The notes: generated from the sequence alone by a model not told the origin. A stretch of DNA of 64,000 bases from Tolypeutes matacus (GCA_026826555.1 JAKSZT010017954.1:4277935-4341934), one strand, 5' to 3'. Shown: positions 20,939 through 32,926, numbered from the stretch's first letter. A program made the numbers and translations.

Positions 20939-21880
20939 CCTTTCGTCTGCTCTGGGAAGACCCCTAGCCCAGGCCCGCTTGACTCCTGGCCCTGACCTTG
21001 TTCTGGTACCTAGGGCCCTGGACCCGATGGGGGCCCCCTCCCCCTCCAGATGGAGCCCAGCCCCTGATGCTGTCGTGCCAGCTCTCACTCCTGATGGGTG
21101 TTCTGGGCCTTTTCTGACAGCTGCTTATCTGTTACCTGATGGGGCTCAGCTGCGGGGTCCTGGAGATGGTGGACTCCCATGGGGACCTTGTGCCCAGCCT
21201 CCCTCCCCATTGAATGCTCGAGGCTCACTGTGGGTTGGGACCATATCAGACAGTTGAGATAGACATTTGCTGAACTCCTTTCCAGTGTCAGGTCCCATAC
21301 GGGTGCTTCAAACACGAGACCGCGTGTGAGCTACCTTTCTCCAGTCTGGGAGGGGGGGTAGGCAGGGAACGGGGGTTACAGCAATGGAAATAGAAAGTCT
21401 CACTCTGGCTTACTTCTTTCCTGCTATAATGGAATGGGGACTTTCAAAAGTTTTCCTCTTTATTTCCAAGATCCCTGGAGGAGTCTTTCTTGTGCCCGGA
21501 AACGTTCTTCTCGCCTTGTGGTCTTGCCATTTCCCCCTCCTGTGACCTGCCTTCGAGCTGTGCTGGCTGCTTTCTGCTGTGCCCGAAGCAGGGTGATGGT
21601 GTCATTAAGCCACTTGTGACTCCTGCTATAGCTGGAATCTCCCCCCTGTCCCAGCCCTGACTCCTCAGAAGGCCCAGGACCTCTCCCGCTTCTCCTCCCA
21701 GCCAGAGAAAGGCTGGCCCAGGCTCAGCTCCTGAGGGTCTACCATCCGAGCTGCTGCCATCACTAAGAAGGAGTTTACTCTCTCCACTTGCCCTCCAGGC
21801 TCGCTGTCCTTGCCACAGAATTGCTGTGTCAGCTCTCAATATTGGGCAGAGATTTTAGAGAAGGGCTTGGAGTCAATTAC
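20939..21880. other. Unassigned, apparently unique sequence
   Basis: No recognised repeat. Several overlapping frames on both strands (up to 131 codons at 21839-21444 minus) lack domain features. Confidence 0.4.
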
Positions 21881-21884
21881 ATTT

Positions 21885-22365
21885 CCCCAAAATGGTAGCA
21901 ATAATGTCTCCCATCCCATGTGATCTTGACAATGTGACTTTGACATTCCTCCCTGATCCTTCTCCTTGAATCTGGGTGGACTTGTGACTCTGGTGGAAGT
22001 GATGCAATATGACTTTCGAAGCTAGGTCATAAAAAGTGAAATCGCTTTCACTGGTTCTCTTGGGATGCTCACTCATAGGACCCAGCCACCATGCTATGAT
22101 GAAGCCCAAACAGCACATGGAGAAGGCTACAGCCTGGCTGAGCTCCCAGTTCCCCAGCTGCACCAACTTCCTAGCCATGGAAATGCACCACCTGGAAGAG
22201 AGGATTCTCCAGCCTCAGTTGAGCTGCCCTAGCTGATGCCCCATGGAGCAGAGATGAGCTGTCCCCACCCAGCCTTGCCCAAACTTCAGGTTCATGAACA
22301 AAACAAAGGATTATTGGGCTCGAAGCCACCAAGTGTGGGATGATTTGTTTCCCTGTGCTAAGGTT
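21885..22365 (+). repeat. MaLR (MLT1-class) LTR
   Basis: Landmarks in order: 'tccttgaatctgggtggacttgtga' (21964), 'gctaggtcataaaaagtg' (22021), 'gaagcccaaacagcacatggag' (22100) and 'gaagccaccaagtgtgggatgatttgtt' (22321). A 66-codon frame in the middle is LTR sequence, not a gene. Confidence 0.8.
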
Positions 22366-22644
22366 CTTCTAGTTTTTACTTGTGGTCTCCCTCCCTGGGA
22401 TTCAGACATGAATCCAAGGGGCTGAGCCCAAGCCAACCTGAGGGACCTACTCCATCTACTTGGGCCTCTAGCTGGGTCTGCCTTATATTTCTCTTCCTTC
22501 AGGATGAGCTTCTTCCTGGGAAGCTCTTGTGTCCCTCTTGCAAACTAATCCATGGTGGCCACTCTGTTTAGATTAAAACTAGATACCTGCTTCCCCTCCT
22601 TATCTGTCCCCCATCACCCTCCCTCAGTCAAAATCTCAGTAATC

Positions 22645-22745
22645 TTATGAAAGGAAAACAGAGGCTCAGAGAAGTTGAATCAGTCTTTCTAAGCCTACAG
22701 CTGGGAAGTGGAAGAGCGGGGACTTGAATCCAGGTCTGCTTGGCC
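22645..22745 (-). repeat. MIR fragment
   Basis: 'cagaggctcagagaagttgaa' and 'acttgaatccaggtctgc' are inverted MIR core phrases. Confidence 0.75.
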
Positions 22746-22881
22746 TTCTACTGCCCTGGGGGCTGCCTCCCCAAGCTATGTGGGGAAGCTCATTCTCCAG
22801 AGTGGTCCCCTTGGGTTTTAGTATGGCCTGAAGCCACTTCAAGACCCTTTCAAAGTTGCCTCCCCCCAAAGTATTATGCCT

Positions 22882-22975
22882 CGTCACAAAATGGGATATA
22901 CATCTAAATGGCCAGGAAGCACATGAAAAGGTGCTCAGCCCCATTAGTTAGTGAGGATATGCAAATTAAAACCCA
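22882..22975 (+). repeat. Old L1 ORF2 fragment
   Basis: 'aaatggccaggaagcacatgaaaaggtgctcagccccattagttag' followed by 'atatgcaaattaaaaccca' is the C-terminal ORF2 region seen in every mammalian L1 (compare 24180-24245). Confidence 0.75.
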
Positions 22976-23495
22976 GAGCAAATCCTGCAGACTGCATTGC
23001 CCAGGTCACCGTCAATGAGGGATTTCTGGCCCCACTGTTAGGACGGCTGTCAATAGGGGTTGTCTCCACTGCGGAGAGTCTCCTTCTCCAAGGTCATGCC
23101 CCTTCCCAGAGCAACTCCTGTCCAGTGACTGATGGGGGAAGGGGTACATAGGCCCACCCATCTTGACCAGCTTGGGTTGCCTGTGAAGGACCTTTCTAGC
23201 TCTAGAGCTCCCTCTGGAGTCAGTGGACACTCACCTTTTCCCTTTGTTTACTCCTGTTGCCTTCCTTCCACAGAGCTTGATTCCAAGGGTACTTCTTAAC
23301 AAACATTCTGCTAACTAAACAACATCTCAAGTCTGTTTCCTGGGGAACCGTACTGGTGAGAACCATACATTCACTAGAATGACTAAAGTATTTAAACATT
23401 AAATAATATAATCCAGTTGAAGTCCCCTGGAGACATTCCATCCTCCCCCTCATCTAATTCTACTTCCTTTCTCCCGCCCCAGGGGAAAGCCCTAA
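22976..23495. other. Unassigned, apparently unique sequence
   Basis: No repeat or exon recognised. Confidence 0.35.
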
Positions 23496-23499
23496 CCTG

Positions 23500-23794
23500 T
23501 TTTTCACGTTTTGAAACTTTATGAACTAGACCCATACATATATGGTCAATTGATTTTTGACAAAGGTGCAAAGGCAATTCAATGGAGAGAGTCATTTCAA
23601 TAAATGGTGCTAGAACAATTGGACATTCATATGCAAACAAGACAAACAAAAACAAACAAAGAAACCTTGACCTATACCTCACAACTTATACCAAAATTAA
23701 CTAAAAGTGGATCACAGGGGAGTGGATGTAGCTCAGTGGTTGAACTCCTGCTTCCCATATATGAGGTCCTAGGTTCAATCCCCAGTACTTCCTT

Positions 23795-23825
<31 letters not shown>

Positions 23826-24885
23826 TCAGACCTAAATGCAAAAACTGACATTGAAATGGAAATAGAAAATCTTTATGACCTTAATTTGGCAAAGATTTCT
23901 TAGATATAACTTCTGTATCCATGAGCCATAAAACTAAAAGAATGCTAAATGCTAAATTAGAATTTATCAAAATAAAAAACATCTGCTTTTCAAAAGATAC
24001 TCTTATGAAAATGGAAAGATAAGTCACAGACTGGGAGGGAATATTTGCAAAACACAGATGTGATAAAGATTTTGAATCCAGAATATGTAAAGAATCCTCA
24101 ACACTCAATAATAAGAAAACAACTCAATTAAAATGGTCATAAGATTTGAACAAACTCTGCAAAAAAGAAGATATATGGATGGCAAATAAGCACCTGGAAG
24201 GATGCTCAGCATCATTAGCTATTAGAGAAATGCAAATTAAAACCACAGCGAGAGAGACCATTACACATCTATTAGGATGGCTTAAAAAACAAATGAATAA
24301 ATAAACAAACCTGATAGTAGCAAGTGCTGATGAGGCTGCAGAGCAACTAGAACTCTTATACAAAATTACACAGCCACTTTGGAAAACAGAGTGGCAGTTT
24401 CTTATAAAGTTAAATATACATTTACTAGATATCCCAGCAAATGAATGATTGGAGAAAAGTGAAAACTTTTGTTCACACAAACGTTCATATCAGCTTTCAT
24501 CATAATTATTCCAAACTGGAAAGAACAAATGTCCCCCAATAGGTGACTTAATAAATAAACTGGTATATCCATATAATACACTACTACTCTTAGCAATAAG
24601 ACAGAATAAACTACTGATGCACTCAACAACGTGGATGAATCTCAAAAGCATTATGCTAGGTGAAAGAAGCCAGTTTCTAAAGGCTGCGTACTATATGATT
24701 AAAGGAATAAAGCCATTGGGGAAGGTGTTGACTAAAAAGGGGCATGAGGGAATTTTAGGGGTGATGGGACTATTCTCTATCTTGATTGTGATAATGACTA
24801 CAAAACTCTATGTTATTGTCAAAACTCATGAAAATTTTACTGTATGCAAATTATGTTTCTATACAGCAGACCAAAAAAAAAAAAA
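23500..24885 (+). repeat. Old L1M, ORF2 3' part and 3' UTR
   Basis: It begins in ORF2 at 'catatatggtcaattgatttttgacaaaggtgc' and passes the 'gcatcattagctattagagaaatgcaaatt' block (24209). It ends in a 3' UTR and an A run at 24869-24884. Roughly 15-20% diverged by eye from the young L1. Frames of 75-118 codons on the minus strand are shadows. Confidence 0.85.
23718..23820 (+). mobile_element. DAS SINE, short monomer with long A tail
   Basis: Head 'agtggatgtagctcagtggttgaac', box B-like 'ggttcaatccccag', then a run of about 26 A. Flanks 'ggatcacag' (23709) and 'ggatctcag' (23821) are the likely duplication. Confidence 0.92.
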
Positions 24886-26220
24886 AAAACTGAACCAAAA
24901 ACATTTTATGTAACTGGTATCATAATATATGTATTTTTCTGCAACCCTTTTTTTTTGTTCAACAGTAATGATTTTTTGAGATTTATCAAGTTGATACTAC
25001 ATATATGATACTGATATATGTCATTCTTATTCATTCATTTTAATGTCTATATCATATTCCACAATATGATTATACCTTAATTGGTTTATTCCTTCTCCTT
25101 TGGTTGAACATTTCCTTGTGCCTGTTTTTTCCTTCTGTTTTGAACAATGCTGCCATAAACATTCCTGTAAATGTATTTTGGGGCACAAGGACTGGGATTT
25201 CTCTCTAAGATATTTACCTAGAAGTGGGATATTTGGGGCAAAAGTATGAGCATTGTCACTTTACTCTCCAAAGAAGTTATATCAATTGACACTCTATCAG
25301 CAATGTCTGAGGATTTTATTTCTTCACATCCCCATCAACAATTAGTATTATCAGATTTTAACTTTTGCTTAGCTGATGAATGTAAAATGGTATCCCATTG
25401 TTGCAATTTCCCTGGTTTTGCAATTATATTGCAATTTCTCTGATTGCCGGTGAGGTTGAACGTTTATTTATTCATGTTTGTTGGTTGATTGTTTTTTTTC
25501 CTTCTGTGACTTGTTTGCTCATATTTGCCTCCCCGCTGCTATTGTGCTAAATGTAATTTTCTTACTGATTTGTTTCAGTTCTGTTTTATTTTATTTTATT
25601 TTATTTTTAAACTTCTTCTGGATGATAATACCTTGTCAGCTCTATGGGTAGCAAGTATCTTCTGTGGATTGTCTTTTAACAATTTTGATGGTATATTTTG
25701 TTGATAGAAATTTGTAATTTTTATGTGATTGAATTTATTAGTCTTTTTCCTTTATGGCTCATGCTTTTTGTGTTCTTTCTAAGAAATCCTTCTCTACCTC
25801 ACGTTCATAAAGGATATTCTTTTTTTTATAGTTTTCTTTTCACATTTAAGTCTTTAGTTCAACTGGAATAGTCTTTTTGTTTGATCTAAGGTAGGGATCT
25901 AATTTTATTTTTTCCATACGTATAACCAATTGTCCCTTCATAATTTATTGAAGAGTTCATCATTTTCCCACTGATTTGCATATTCTTGAATCTGTTTTGG
26001 TGCTCTCCATTCTATTTCATTGGTCTACTTGTCTTACCTTGTACCTATAATATGCCATCTTAATTGTTTAATACATTTGTCTACGTAATAGATCTATCTA
26101 AGCGTATTCTTGGTCATTTTTTTACTATATAAATTTTAGAAGCCGCTTGTCAAGTTCCCCAAACATTCTTTTAGGGCTTTATTTTTTGGAAATTTTATTT
26201 AAGGTTAAAGATAAATTTGG

Positions 26221-26657
26221 GGGGGCGGATGTGGCTCAAATGGTTGGGCGTCCATCTGCCATATGGAGGGACCTGGGTTCGATCCCCGGGACCTCCTGGT
26301 AAAAAAAAAAAAAAAAAAGGTGTGTGCCGGTGAGCCGCCAGGCCCCGGGAGCCATGCAGCAAGATGATGACATAACAAGAGAGAGACACAGGGGAGAGAC
26401 AAGACGAGATGCTCTGAAAGCTCCGAAAGCTCCGAAAGCTCCGAAAACCAGGAGCCGAGGTGGTGCAGATGGCATAACACCTCTCTCCTACATCAGAGGT
26501 CTCCAGGATCAAATCCTGGTGAAGACTGGAGGAGGAGGATGAGAAGAGATGGCAGGAAACAGACACAGAGAATTGCCCAGCGAATGGACACAAAACAGCA
26601 AATGGGGAAGGGGGGGTTTAAAATGGATAAAGTAAATAAATAAACCTTTAAAAAAAA
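26221..26657 (+). mobile_element. DAS SINE, long dimeric form
   Basis: A perfect 14-base duplication aaagataaatttgg flanks it (26207-26220 and 26658-26671). Unit 1 is at 26224-26295, then an A run and spacer. The short tandem 'gctccgaaa' occurs four times at about 26415-26445. Unit 2 begins near 26458 ('gaggtggtgcagatgg'), followed by a tail with 'aaataaataaacc'. Confidence 0.95.
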
Positions 26658-27387
26658 AAAGATAAATTTGGTTAGGATTGGAAAGTTTATGATGTGCACC
26701 TCCTCATTCAAGAGCATGGTATATATGTCAATGTAGAAATAATATAATATAAAATAATAGATCTATATTCAGATACTCTTTTGAGTTTTTGATAGTGTTT
26801 TGTAATTTTTATCATGAAGGTCTTGCACAGTTTTAGTTCAATTTTAGGCATCTTAGAGTTTTTTCATTTATTTTTTTGCTATGATAAGTGGAATTAGAAA
26901 TCACATTTTCTAATTATTAGTGGCACATAGGGATGTTATTTTTTTATATGTCAGTCTTGTGTCCAACAATCTTGCTTGTTACAAGTTTGTAGATTCTCTT
27001 GGACTTTCTCTACAGGCAGTCATACCTTCTCCAGATACACAGGATTTTATCTCTTCTTTTTTCATTTAATACCTTTTATTTCTGTTACTTACCCTATTTT
27101 CTTGCCTAGAATCTTTAGTGCAATGCTGAAAGGAAGCAGTGACAGAGGATAGCCTTTATTGATTCTGACTTTACTTGAATGACCTCTAAAATCTTACCCT
27201 TAAATTTAGTATTCACAGCAAGTTTTGAACAGATGCCCTTTATCATGTTAAGGACTTTCTCTACAATTTCTAGATCATGTGTACTTTTTCTCCCTTAATC
27301 TTCTTTTTTTTATTTCCCCTTTAAAAATAATTTATTCATTTCTGGTGCCCTTAATCTTCTAATGTGGCATATTGCACTAACAGATTT

Positions 27388-27500
27388 TTTTTTTTTTAAA
27401 TAAAATTTTTATTTTTTATTTTTTAGGAGGTACCAGGGATTGAACCCAGGACCTTGTACATGGGAAGAAGATGCTCAACCACTGAGCTACACCCACTCCC
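27388..27500 (-). mobile_element. DAS SINE, short monomer
   Basis: cagattt flanks it at 27381-27387 and 27501-27507. An inverted tail precedes the tRNA-like head. Confidence 0.85.
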
Positions 27501-27521
27501 CAGATTTCCTTTTTTATTTTG

Positions 27522-27762
27522 TTTTTTTTTTTTGAGGTACCAGGGCTGGGTATTAAACCCAGGACCTCCTATGTGGAAAGCTGGTGCTCAACCACTGAGC
27601 CACATCAGCTTCCCTGAGTTGTTTTTCTTTTTTTTTTTTTTATTTGCTTTGCTTGTTTGCTTTTTTGTTTTTTCAGGAGGCACTGGGAACTGAACCCGGG
27701 ACCTCCCATATGGGAGGCAGGTGTTCAACCTTTTCAAATACATCCGCTCCCCCACCCCCCCC
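27522..27762 (-). mobile_element. DAS SINE, head-to-tail short dimer
   Basis: Two short DAS heads in the same orientation (about 27530-27616 and 27675-27752) are joined by a T/G-rich linker containing 'tttgctttgcttgtttgc'. The right flank repeats 'cagattt' at 27763-27769, as on the left of the unit, which is nested with the preceding SINE. Confidence 0.9.
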
Positions 27763-28009
27763 CAGATTTACATTTTATTCATGAAAGAAACCCTTCTTGG
27801 TGAGGAACTATTTTATATACATATATAAATTTTTCACTTCTAAATTCAATTTCCTGGTATTTTATTTAAGATTTTAAAATCCAAGCACAAAAGTATGTAA
27901 TGGATATATAGTTTCCCTTTCTTCTAGTATCCTTGTCTGGCCCTCATAAAATGAATTGGGTAGCTTCATTCTTTTTCTATTCTCTGAACCATTTAAAAAG
28001 ATATATACT

Positions 28010-28201
28010 GGGAAGTGGCTGTGGCTCAATTGGTTGGGCTCCCATTTACCATATGGGAGGCCCCAGGTTTGATTCCCCAGGCCTCCTGGTGAAGGCTAGC
28101 CGGCCTGTGCAGCGTGGCAAGATGACCCAACAAAGGGAGACAAGCAGACACAGAAAACGCAAAGCAAATGGACACTGAGAGCACAAGCAGCAAAGGGGGG
28201 A

Positions 28202-28232
<31 letters not shown>

Positions 28233-28251
28233 AAATGAATCTTAAAAAAAG
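28010..28251 (+). mobile_element. DAS SINE with long tail
   Basis: Head 'ggaagtggctgtggctcaattgg', body with 'ggcaagatgacccaac', and the tail (aaat)n of about 9 units at 28200-28235. The flank agatatatact occurs at 27999-28009 and again at 28256-28266. Confidence 0.95.
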
Positions 28252-28266
28252 AAGAAGATATATACT

Positions 28267-28493
28267 TTCTTCTTATTATTATTTTTTTAAAGATTTATTT
28301 TTATTTACTTATATATCCCCCCCCTCACTGCCCGTGCTCTCTGTGTCCACCTGCTGTGCAGTTCTTCTGTGTCTGCTTGTTTCCCCCTGCTGGGCCACTC
28401 TGCTGTGTCAGCCCACCGCACCGCACAGGAATCGAACTCGGGGCCTCCCATATGGCAAACGGGAGCCCAACCAACCGAGCCACAGCTACTTCC
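28267..28493 (-). mobile_element. DAS SINE with long tail, opposite orientation
   Basis: It is an inverted copy of the same SINE subtype as its left neighbour. The flank agatatatact occurs at 28256-28266 and at about 28496-28506. It therefore entered a copy of the duplication made by the neighbour, creating a close inverted SINE pair. Confidence 0.92.
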
Positions 28494-28754
28494 CAAGATA
28501 TATACTCTCTGTTCCTTTAAGTTTTGAGAAAATTTGCCTCTACACTTGTTGGGGTCGGTATCTTTTGTGGGTGCGGTGGTGGATGCCAACTTCTGAACTG
28601 ATTAAATTTATTTACCTGTGCAGTACTGTTTAGTTGCTATTTTAGGTTAAATATAATTTTCTATAATTGTATCCATTTTATGTAAATTTCCAAGATTGTT
28701 GGTAGAAAGTTTTTCAAGGTATTTTCTTATGATTTTTAAAAAGTGTTACTGTAT

Positions 28755-29281
28755 CGGGGGTGAATGTGGCTCAAATGCTTGGGCGTCCATCTCCCGTATG
28801 GAGGGACCTGGGTTCGATCCCCGGGACCTCCTGATAAAATAAACAAAAAATATAGAAGGCGTGCAGGCTGCCAGGCCCCACGTGCAGGTGCACCGTCAGA
28901 CCCCGCAAGTGGGTGCGCCGCTAGGCCTGTCCCCAGACCCCATGCGTGGGTGTGCCACCAGGCCCTTTGCACAGGTACGCTGCATGCAGCAAGATGATGA
29001 TGTAACAGGAGAGTGCCAAAAGGGAGAGCCGAGATGAGATGCGCAAAAAAACCAGGAGCTAAGGTGGCGCAGGTGGCAGATCGCCTCTCTCCCACATTGG
29101 AGCTTCCCAGGATTGAATCCTGGTGAAGACAGGAGGAGAAGGATGAGAAGAGAGGGCAGGAAACAGACACAGAGACTTGCCCAGAGAATGGACACAAAAA
29201 ACCAGCAGAAACGGGGGGTGGGGGTGGGGTTTAAAAATGGATAAAAAGTAAATAAATAAATCTTTTTTTTTTTTTTTTTAC
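28755..29281 (+). mobile_element. DAS SINE, long dimeric form
   Basis: Flanked by 'gtgttactgtat' (28743) and the close variant 'gctttactgtat' (29288). Unit 1 has 'gtggctcaaatgcttgggcg' and box B-like 'ggttcgatcccc'. A GC-rich spacer holds repeated 'gcaggtgc'/'gtgggtgc' motifs, and unit 2 has 'aggtggcgcaggtggcag'. The tail is A/T-rich. Confidence 0.93.
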
Positions 29282-29439
29282 AAAAAAGCTTTACTGTATT
29301 CACATGGGTTAGCCCGCCTTTCATTCCTCACATTACTCACTTGTACCCTTCCTTTTTTTTTTTTTTTTCCCATAGCCTTACCAGTAGTTTTTCTATTTTA
29401 TCATTTTCTCCACGAACCAGCTTTTGGTTTTTGTATTTT

Positions 29440-29800
29440 GATAGGATGTCAATTTGACTGCCATCACTGAAATCCAAAATTAATTACCAGCAACTTAAGC
29501 CATGCATTTATTATGACCTCACATAAAAGTGTAAGCTTTTATCAAGGTCGGTGGGAATCCAGGTTTTTCTTCCATGTTGCTCTGCCATCCTCCACATCCT
29601 GCCACCACGCCTGCATCCCAGCCAGCTGGAAGGGATGGGACAGCACTCTACTTCATTTTAAAGGCGTGACCTGGAGGTTGCAAGCAGCACTTCTGCTCAT
29701 TCCTGTGTTCTGGAACTTGGTCCCGTGGCCACAGCTGGTTGCAAGGTGGTCATTTGCCTCCTAAACGTTCCGTTTATTTGTAGGAAAAAGAATGGAAATT
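29440..29800 (-). repeat. Unidentified old repeat within the L1
   Basis: Phrases 'ctacttcattttaaaggcgtgacctggaggttgc' and 'gggagacagtagcagtctctgtc' are familiar from a dispersed mammalian LTR-like repeat whose name I cannot fix. L1 sequence resumes beyond about 29810. An 83-codon frame inside is not a gene. Confidence 0.4.
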
Positions 29801-29979
29801 GGGAGACAGTAGCAGTCTCTGTCATCATTTTTGAAAAATTTCCTTTCCATTGCTTCTCTGTTTTCTAATTAATTATTTCTGTTCTTATCTTTGCCATTGC
29901 CATCGTTGTACTTCTTTAGGTTTGCTCTACTATCCTTTTCCTAGCTTCTTTATTTGATCATGTAACTCATTTACTTTTT

Positions 29980-30540
29980 AAAAAAAATTATTGTAAGCTT
30001 ACAAAATAATCACGCATAACATGCAGGATTCCCATACATCACTCCACCTCCAGCACCTTGCATTGTTGTGAAACATTTGTTACCAATAAGGAAGGAACAT
30101 TGTCAAAATATTACTGCTAACTATAGACCATAGCTTACATTTGGTGTATTTTCCCCATAAACCACCCTATTGTTAGCACCATGTTTTAGTATTGCATATT
30201 TGTTATAGTTCATGAGAGAATGTTCTCGTTTTTATAATGTTAACCACAGTCCATCATCCACCACAGAGTTCACTGTGTTATATGGTCCCATGTTTTGTAC
30301 AATCCATCCAAAGTGGACACTCAGTGGCTCTCGGTTTCATCACAGAGTTGTGCTGTCATCACTTCAGTCAATTTTAGAATGTTTTTATTACTCCAAAAAG
30401 ACAAATCCCATACCCCCTTAGAGCCCCCTATTGTTGACACTTAGTATCGATACAGTATCTTCTTTGCCACTGATGAAAAACATTACCCTATTACTGTTAA
30501 CTATAGTCCACAAGTTACACTAGTTGTATTTTTCCCATGT
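29980..30540 (-). mobile_element. L1-type 3' end fragment
   Basis: Inverted L1 3' UTR ('gcttacaaaataatcacgc..catgcaggattcccatac', 'gttaactatagtccacaag') with its A tail at the left. It is bounded by tcatttactttt at 29967 and 30541. It shares the 'aacaaatgtttcacaacaat' phrase (inverted) with 4045-4065. Confidence 0.75.
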
Positions 30541-30553
30541 TCATTTACTTTTT

Positions 30554-30780
30554 TTTTGAGGTACCAGGGCCAGGGATTGAATCTGGGACCTCATATGTTC
30601 ACATGTGGGAAGCCGGCGCTTAACTGCTGAGCCACATTGGCTCCCCTGAGTTGGTTTTTACCTTTGTTTGCTTGCTGCTTTTTTTTTTTTTTTTAAATTT
30701 TAGGAGGCACTGGGAACCAAACCTGGGACCTCCCATGTGGGAAGCAGGTGCTCAACTGCTTGAGCCACATCTGCTCCCCT
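30554..30780 (-). mobile_element. DAS SINE, head-to-tail short dimer
   Basis: Two heads (30560-30645 and 30700-30778) are joined by 'gagttggtttttacctttgtttgcttgctgc'-type linker sequence. Exact flanks tcatttactttt lie at 30541 and 30781. Confidence 0.93.
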
Positions 30781-30795
30781 TCATTTACTTTTTTT

Positions 30796-31083
30796 TGTGT
30801 GTATGATTCATTTTTTTTTTAATTAATTTATTTTTTATTATGGGTAAAAATCAAAATTTTCACAATACATACCACTATTTATAAAATGATATATAAATAT
30901 ATATGCATATATGTGCATTTGCTTACAAAAATGTTATTTTTATATATATAAATATATTTTAAGAGGTGCTTAGATTACCGAAAATATTACACGGAACCCC
31001 CTGGGATTTCCATGTTGCCCACCTCCCACACCTCCCACCACATCCCACACAAACATCTCCCACAAGTGTGGCCCACCAACCCT
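30796..31083 (-). mobile_element. Second L1-like 3' end fragment (family B)
   Basis: A T-rich left end, 'ataaatatatatgcatatatg', and 'cacggaaccccctgggatttcc..cccacctcccac'. It is bounded by tcatttactttt at 30781 and 31084. It is about 90% like 31760-31960, which continues much further. It is called L1-like because of its tail, duplication and position; its coding part is not visible. Confidence 0.6.
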
Positions 31084-31578
31084 TCATTTACTTTTAATCT
31101 TTCTTGTTTTTTAATACATGCATATAATCTACACACTTCTAAAATCTATTTTTGTTGCATCCTATGAGTGCTACTCTAATTGTCACTAGTTACAAAATGT
31201 TTGTAATTTTCTTTACAATTTCCTCTTTTACCCAGGAGTTAAGAAGAATTCTTAGATTTTTAAAGATATTTTTTCTTTACCTTTATATTAGTGGGTCCTA
31301 TTTTTGTTGAATTGTGGTCAGAGAATGTGGTCTGTAAGGCACATTTTTTGAAATTTTTCAGAACTCCTTTTATGACCTAATATGTGATCAATTTTTTAGC
31401 AATTTTTAGTGTGTATGTGAAAATGATGAATATTCTCAATTTGTTGGGTAATGCATTATATGTATATTAGATTAAAGTTATTTAAATTAATTTAATTTAT
31501 TAGATTAAATTTATTAAACACATTTGGAAATATATTTAAAACTTTGCTGGTTTAGGAGGTTTAGATTGTATTGCTGGA

Positions 31579-31660
31579 GGAGCAGGTATAGCTCAGTGGT
31601 TGAGCACCTGCTTCCCATGTACAAGGTCCCAGGTTCAATCCCTGGTGCCTCCTTAAAAAA
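31579..31660 (+). mobile_element. DAS SINE, short monomer
   Basis: Head 'gagcaggtatagctcagtgg', box B-like 'ggttcaatccc', and a short A tail. Flanks 'agattgtattgct' (31564) and 'agatttattgct' (31662). Confidence 0.93.
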
Positions 31661-31713
31661 AGAGATTTATTGCTATTTTTTTTGGTGATTATATGGGATT
31701 TTCAATAACTTTT

Positions 31714-32926
31714 TTTTTTTAATTTTTATTTATTTATTTATTTATTATTTTTTTTTTGCAAAATGATATATAAATATATATGCATATATGTGTATTTGCT
31801 TACAAAAATGTTATATATATATATATATATATACATATATTTTAAGAGGTGCTTAGATTACCTAAAATATTACACGGAACCCGCTGGGATTCCCATGTTG
31901 CCCACCTCCCACACTTCCCACCACATCCCACACAAACATCTCCCACAGTGTGGCCCACCAACCTCAATGAACTTACACATCCTGGAGCCTTGCCACCAAC
32001 CATAGACCACAGTTCACACTGTAGACCACACTCTCTCCCACTCAGTTCTGAGTGGTGTGTGCTGATTTAAAATGGCCTACATCCATTGCCACAACAGTAC
32101 TCAGGACAACCTCCAACTCCCAGAGAAGCCCCTGTATTTCAACTGCTCATCCCCTCCCTACCCAAAAACTGTCAAGTGGCCACTGGCTCCACCTCATTGT
32201 TATAATTTCTTGCATTGCAAGAATCACCATATGCGAGCAAGAGAATACCATCAAGTCCACTCTAGTCCATAGTTCTTCCCCCAATCCAGAGGCGAATGGG
32301 ATGGTGATGTCCACTCCAACTCCAAGTGAGAGAGGGCTTATATCCCATGGATATGGTGGGTGGGATGATCCTGCCTGCAGATGCAGGCCCTCTCCATTCC
32401 CTGGGATGGCCATTGCCCATCGTTGTCTCCTCACCAGGTGACTTGGATGAGTCCATTGAGCTGCAGGGTAGGAGTTGCAGCTCCACCTAGATTTCATGCA
32501 CACCTGGCACATAGGTAGGCGGGAGGCTCCAGTCTCTGGAAGTATACCTAAGAAACTCCAGCATCACATGTAGGTTTGAATAGAAGGGACTGGTGAACCA
32601 TGTGGAGGGAGGACTTATTTGAGTCTAATTCTGTCACTCTCAGGAGCACAGATTCCAAAATAGAAACCACTGATAAGGCATCAGTCTCTGGGGCTATCCC
32701 CCCTTATATAGGACCAGGGTGTCTCCGGAGCTCTCAGGAACCCCACTGAGTGGGATGATAGGCACTTAGATGTTCTATGAGCTCCTACTCAAACTTTTTT
32801 TTTTTTAATTTTTAAAAAAATTTTAATTATTTATTTTTTTATTTTACCGGGAGGTCCCGGGGATTGAACCCAGGTCCCTCCATATGGGAGACGGACGCCC
32901 AACCGTTTGAGCCACATCCGTCCCCC
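31714..32926 (-). mobile_element. Chimeric retroposon: DAS SINE joined to a family B L1-like 3' body
   Basis: A 19-base perfect duplication (gggattttcaataactttt, 31695-31713 and 32927-32945) flanks the whole unit. Reading the minus strand 5' to 3', there is a complete DAS head (32926-32850), its A/T-rich tail (about 32849-32797), a roughly 1.03 kb body (32796-31758), and a terminal A-rich tail (31757-31711). The last 230 bases of the body match 30796-31083. One target duplication around two elements indicates a single insertion of a chimeric molecule. Open frames of 66-129 codons inside are not coding. Confidence 0.75.

Noticed and set aside
28014..28085. tRNA-like sequence with box A and box B matches
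   Set aside because: It is the head of a DAS SINE with tail and target duplication, as are all similar sequences in the window. None has a clean cloverleaf of a functional tRNA.
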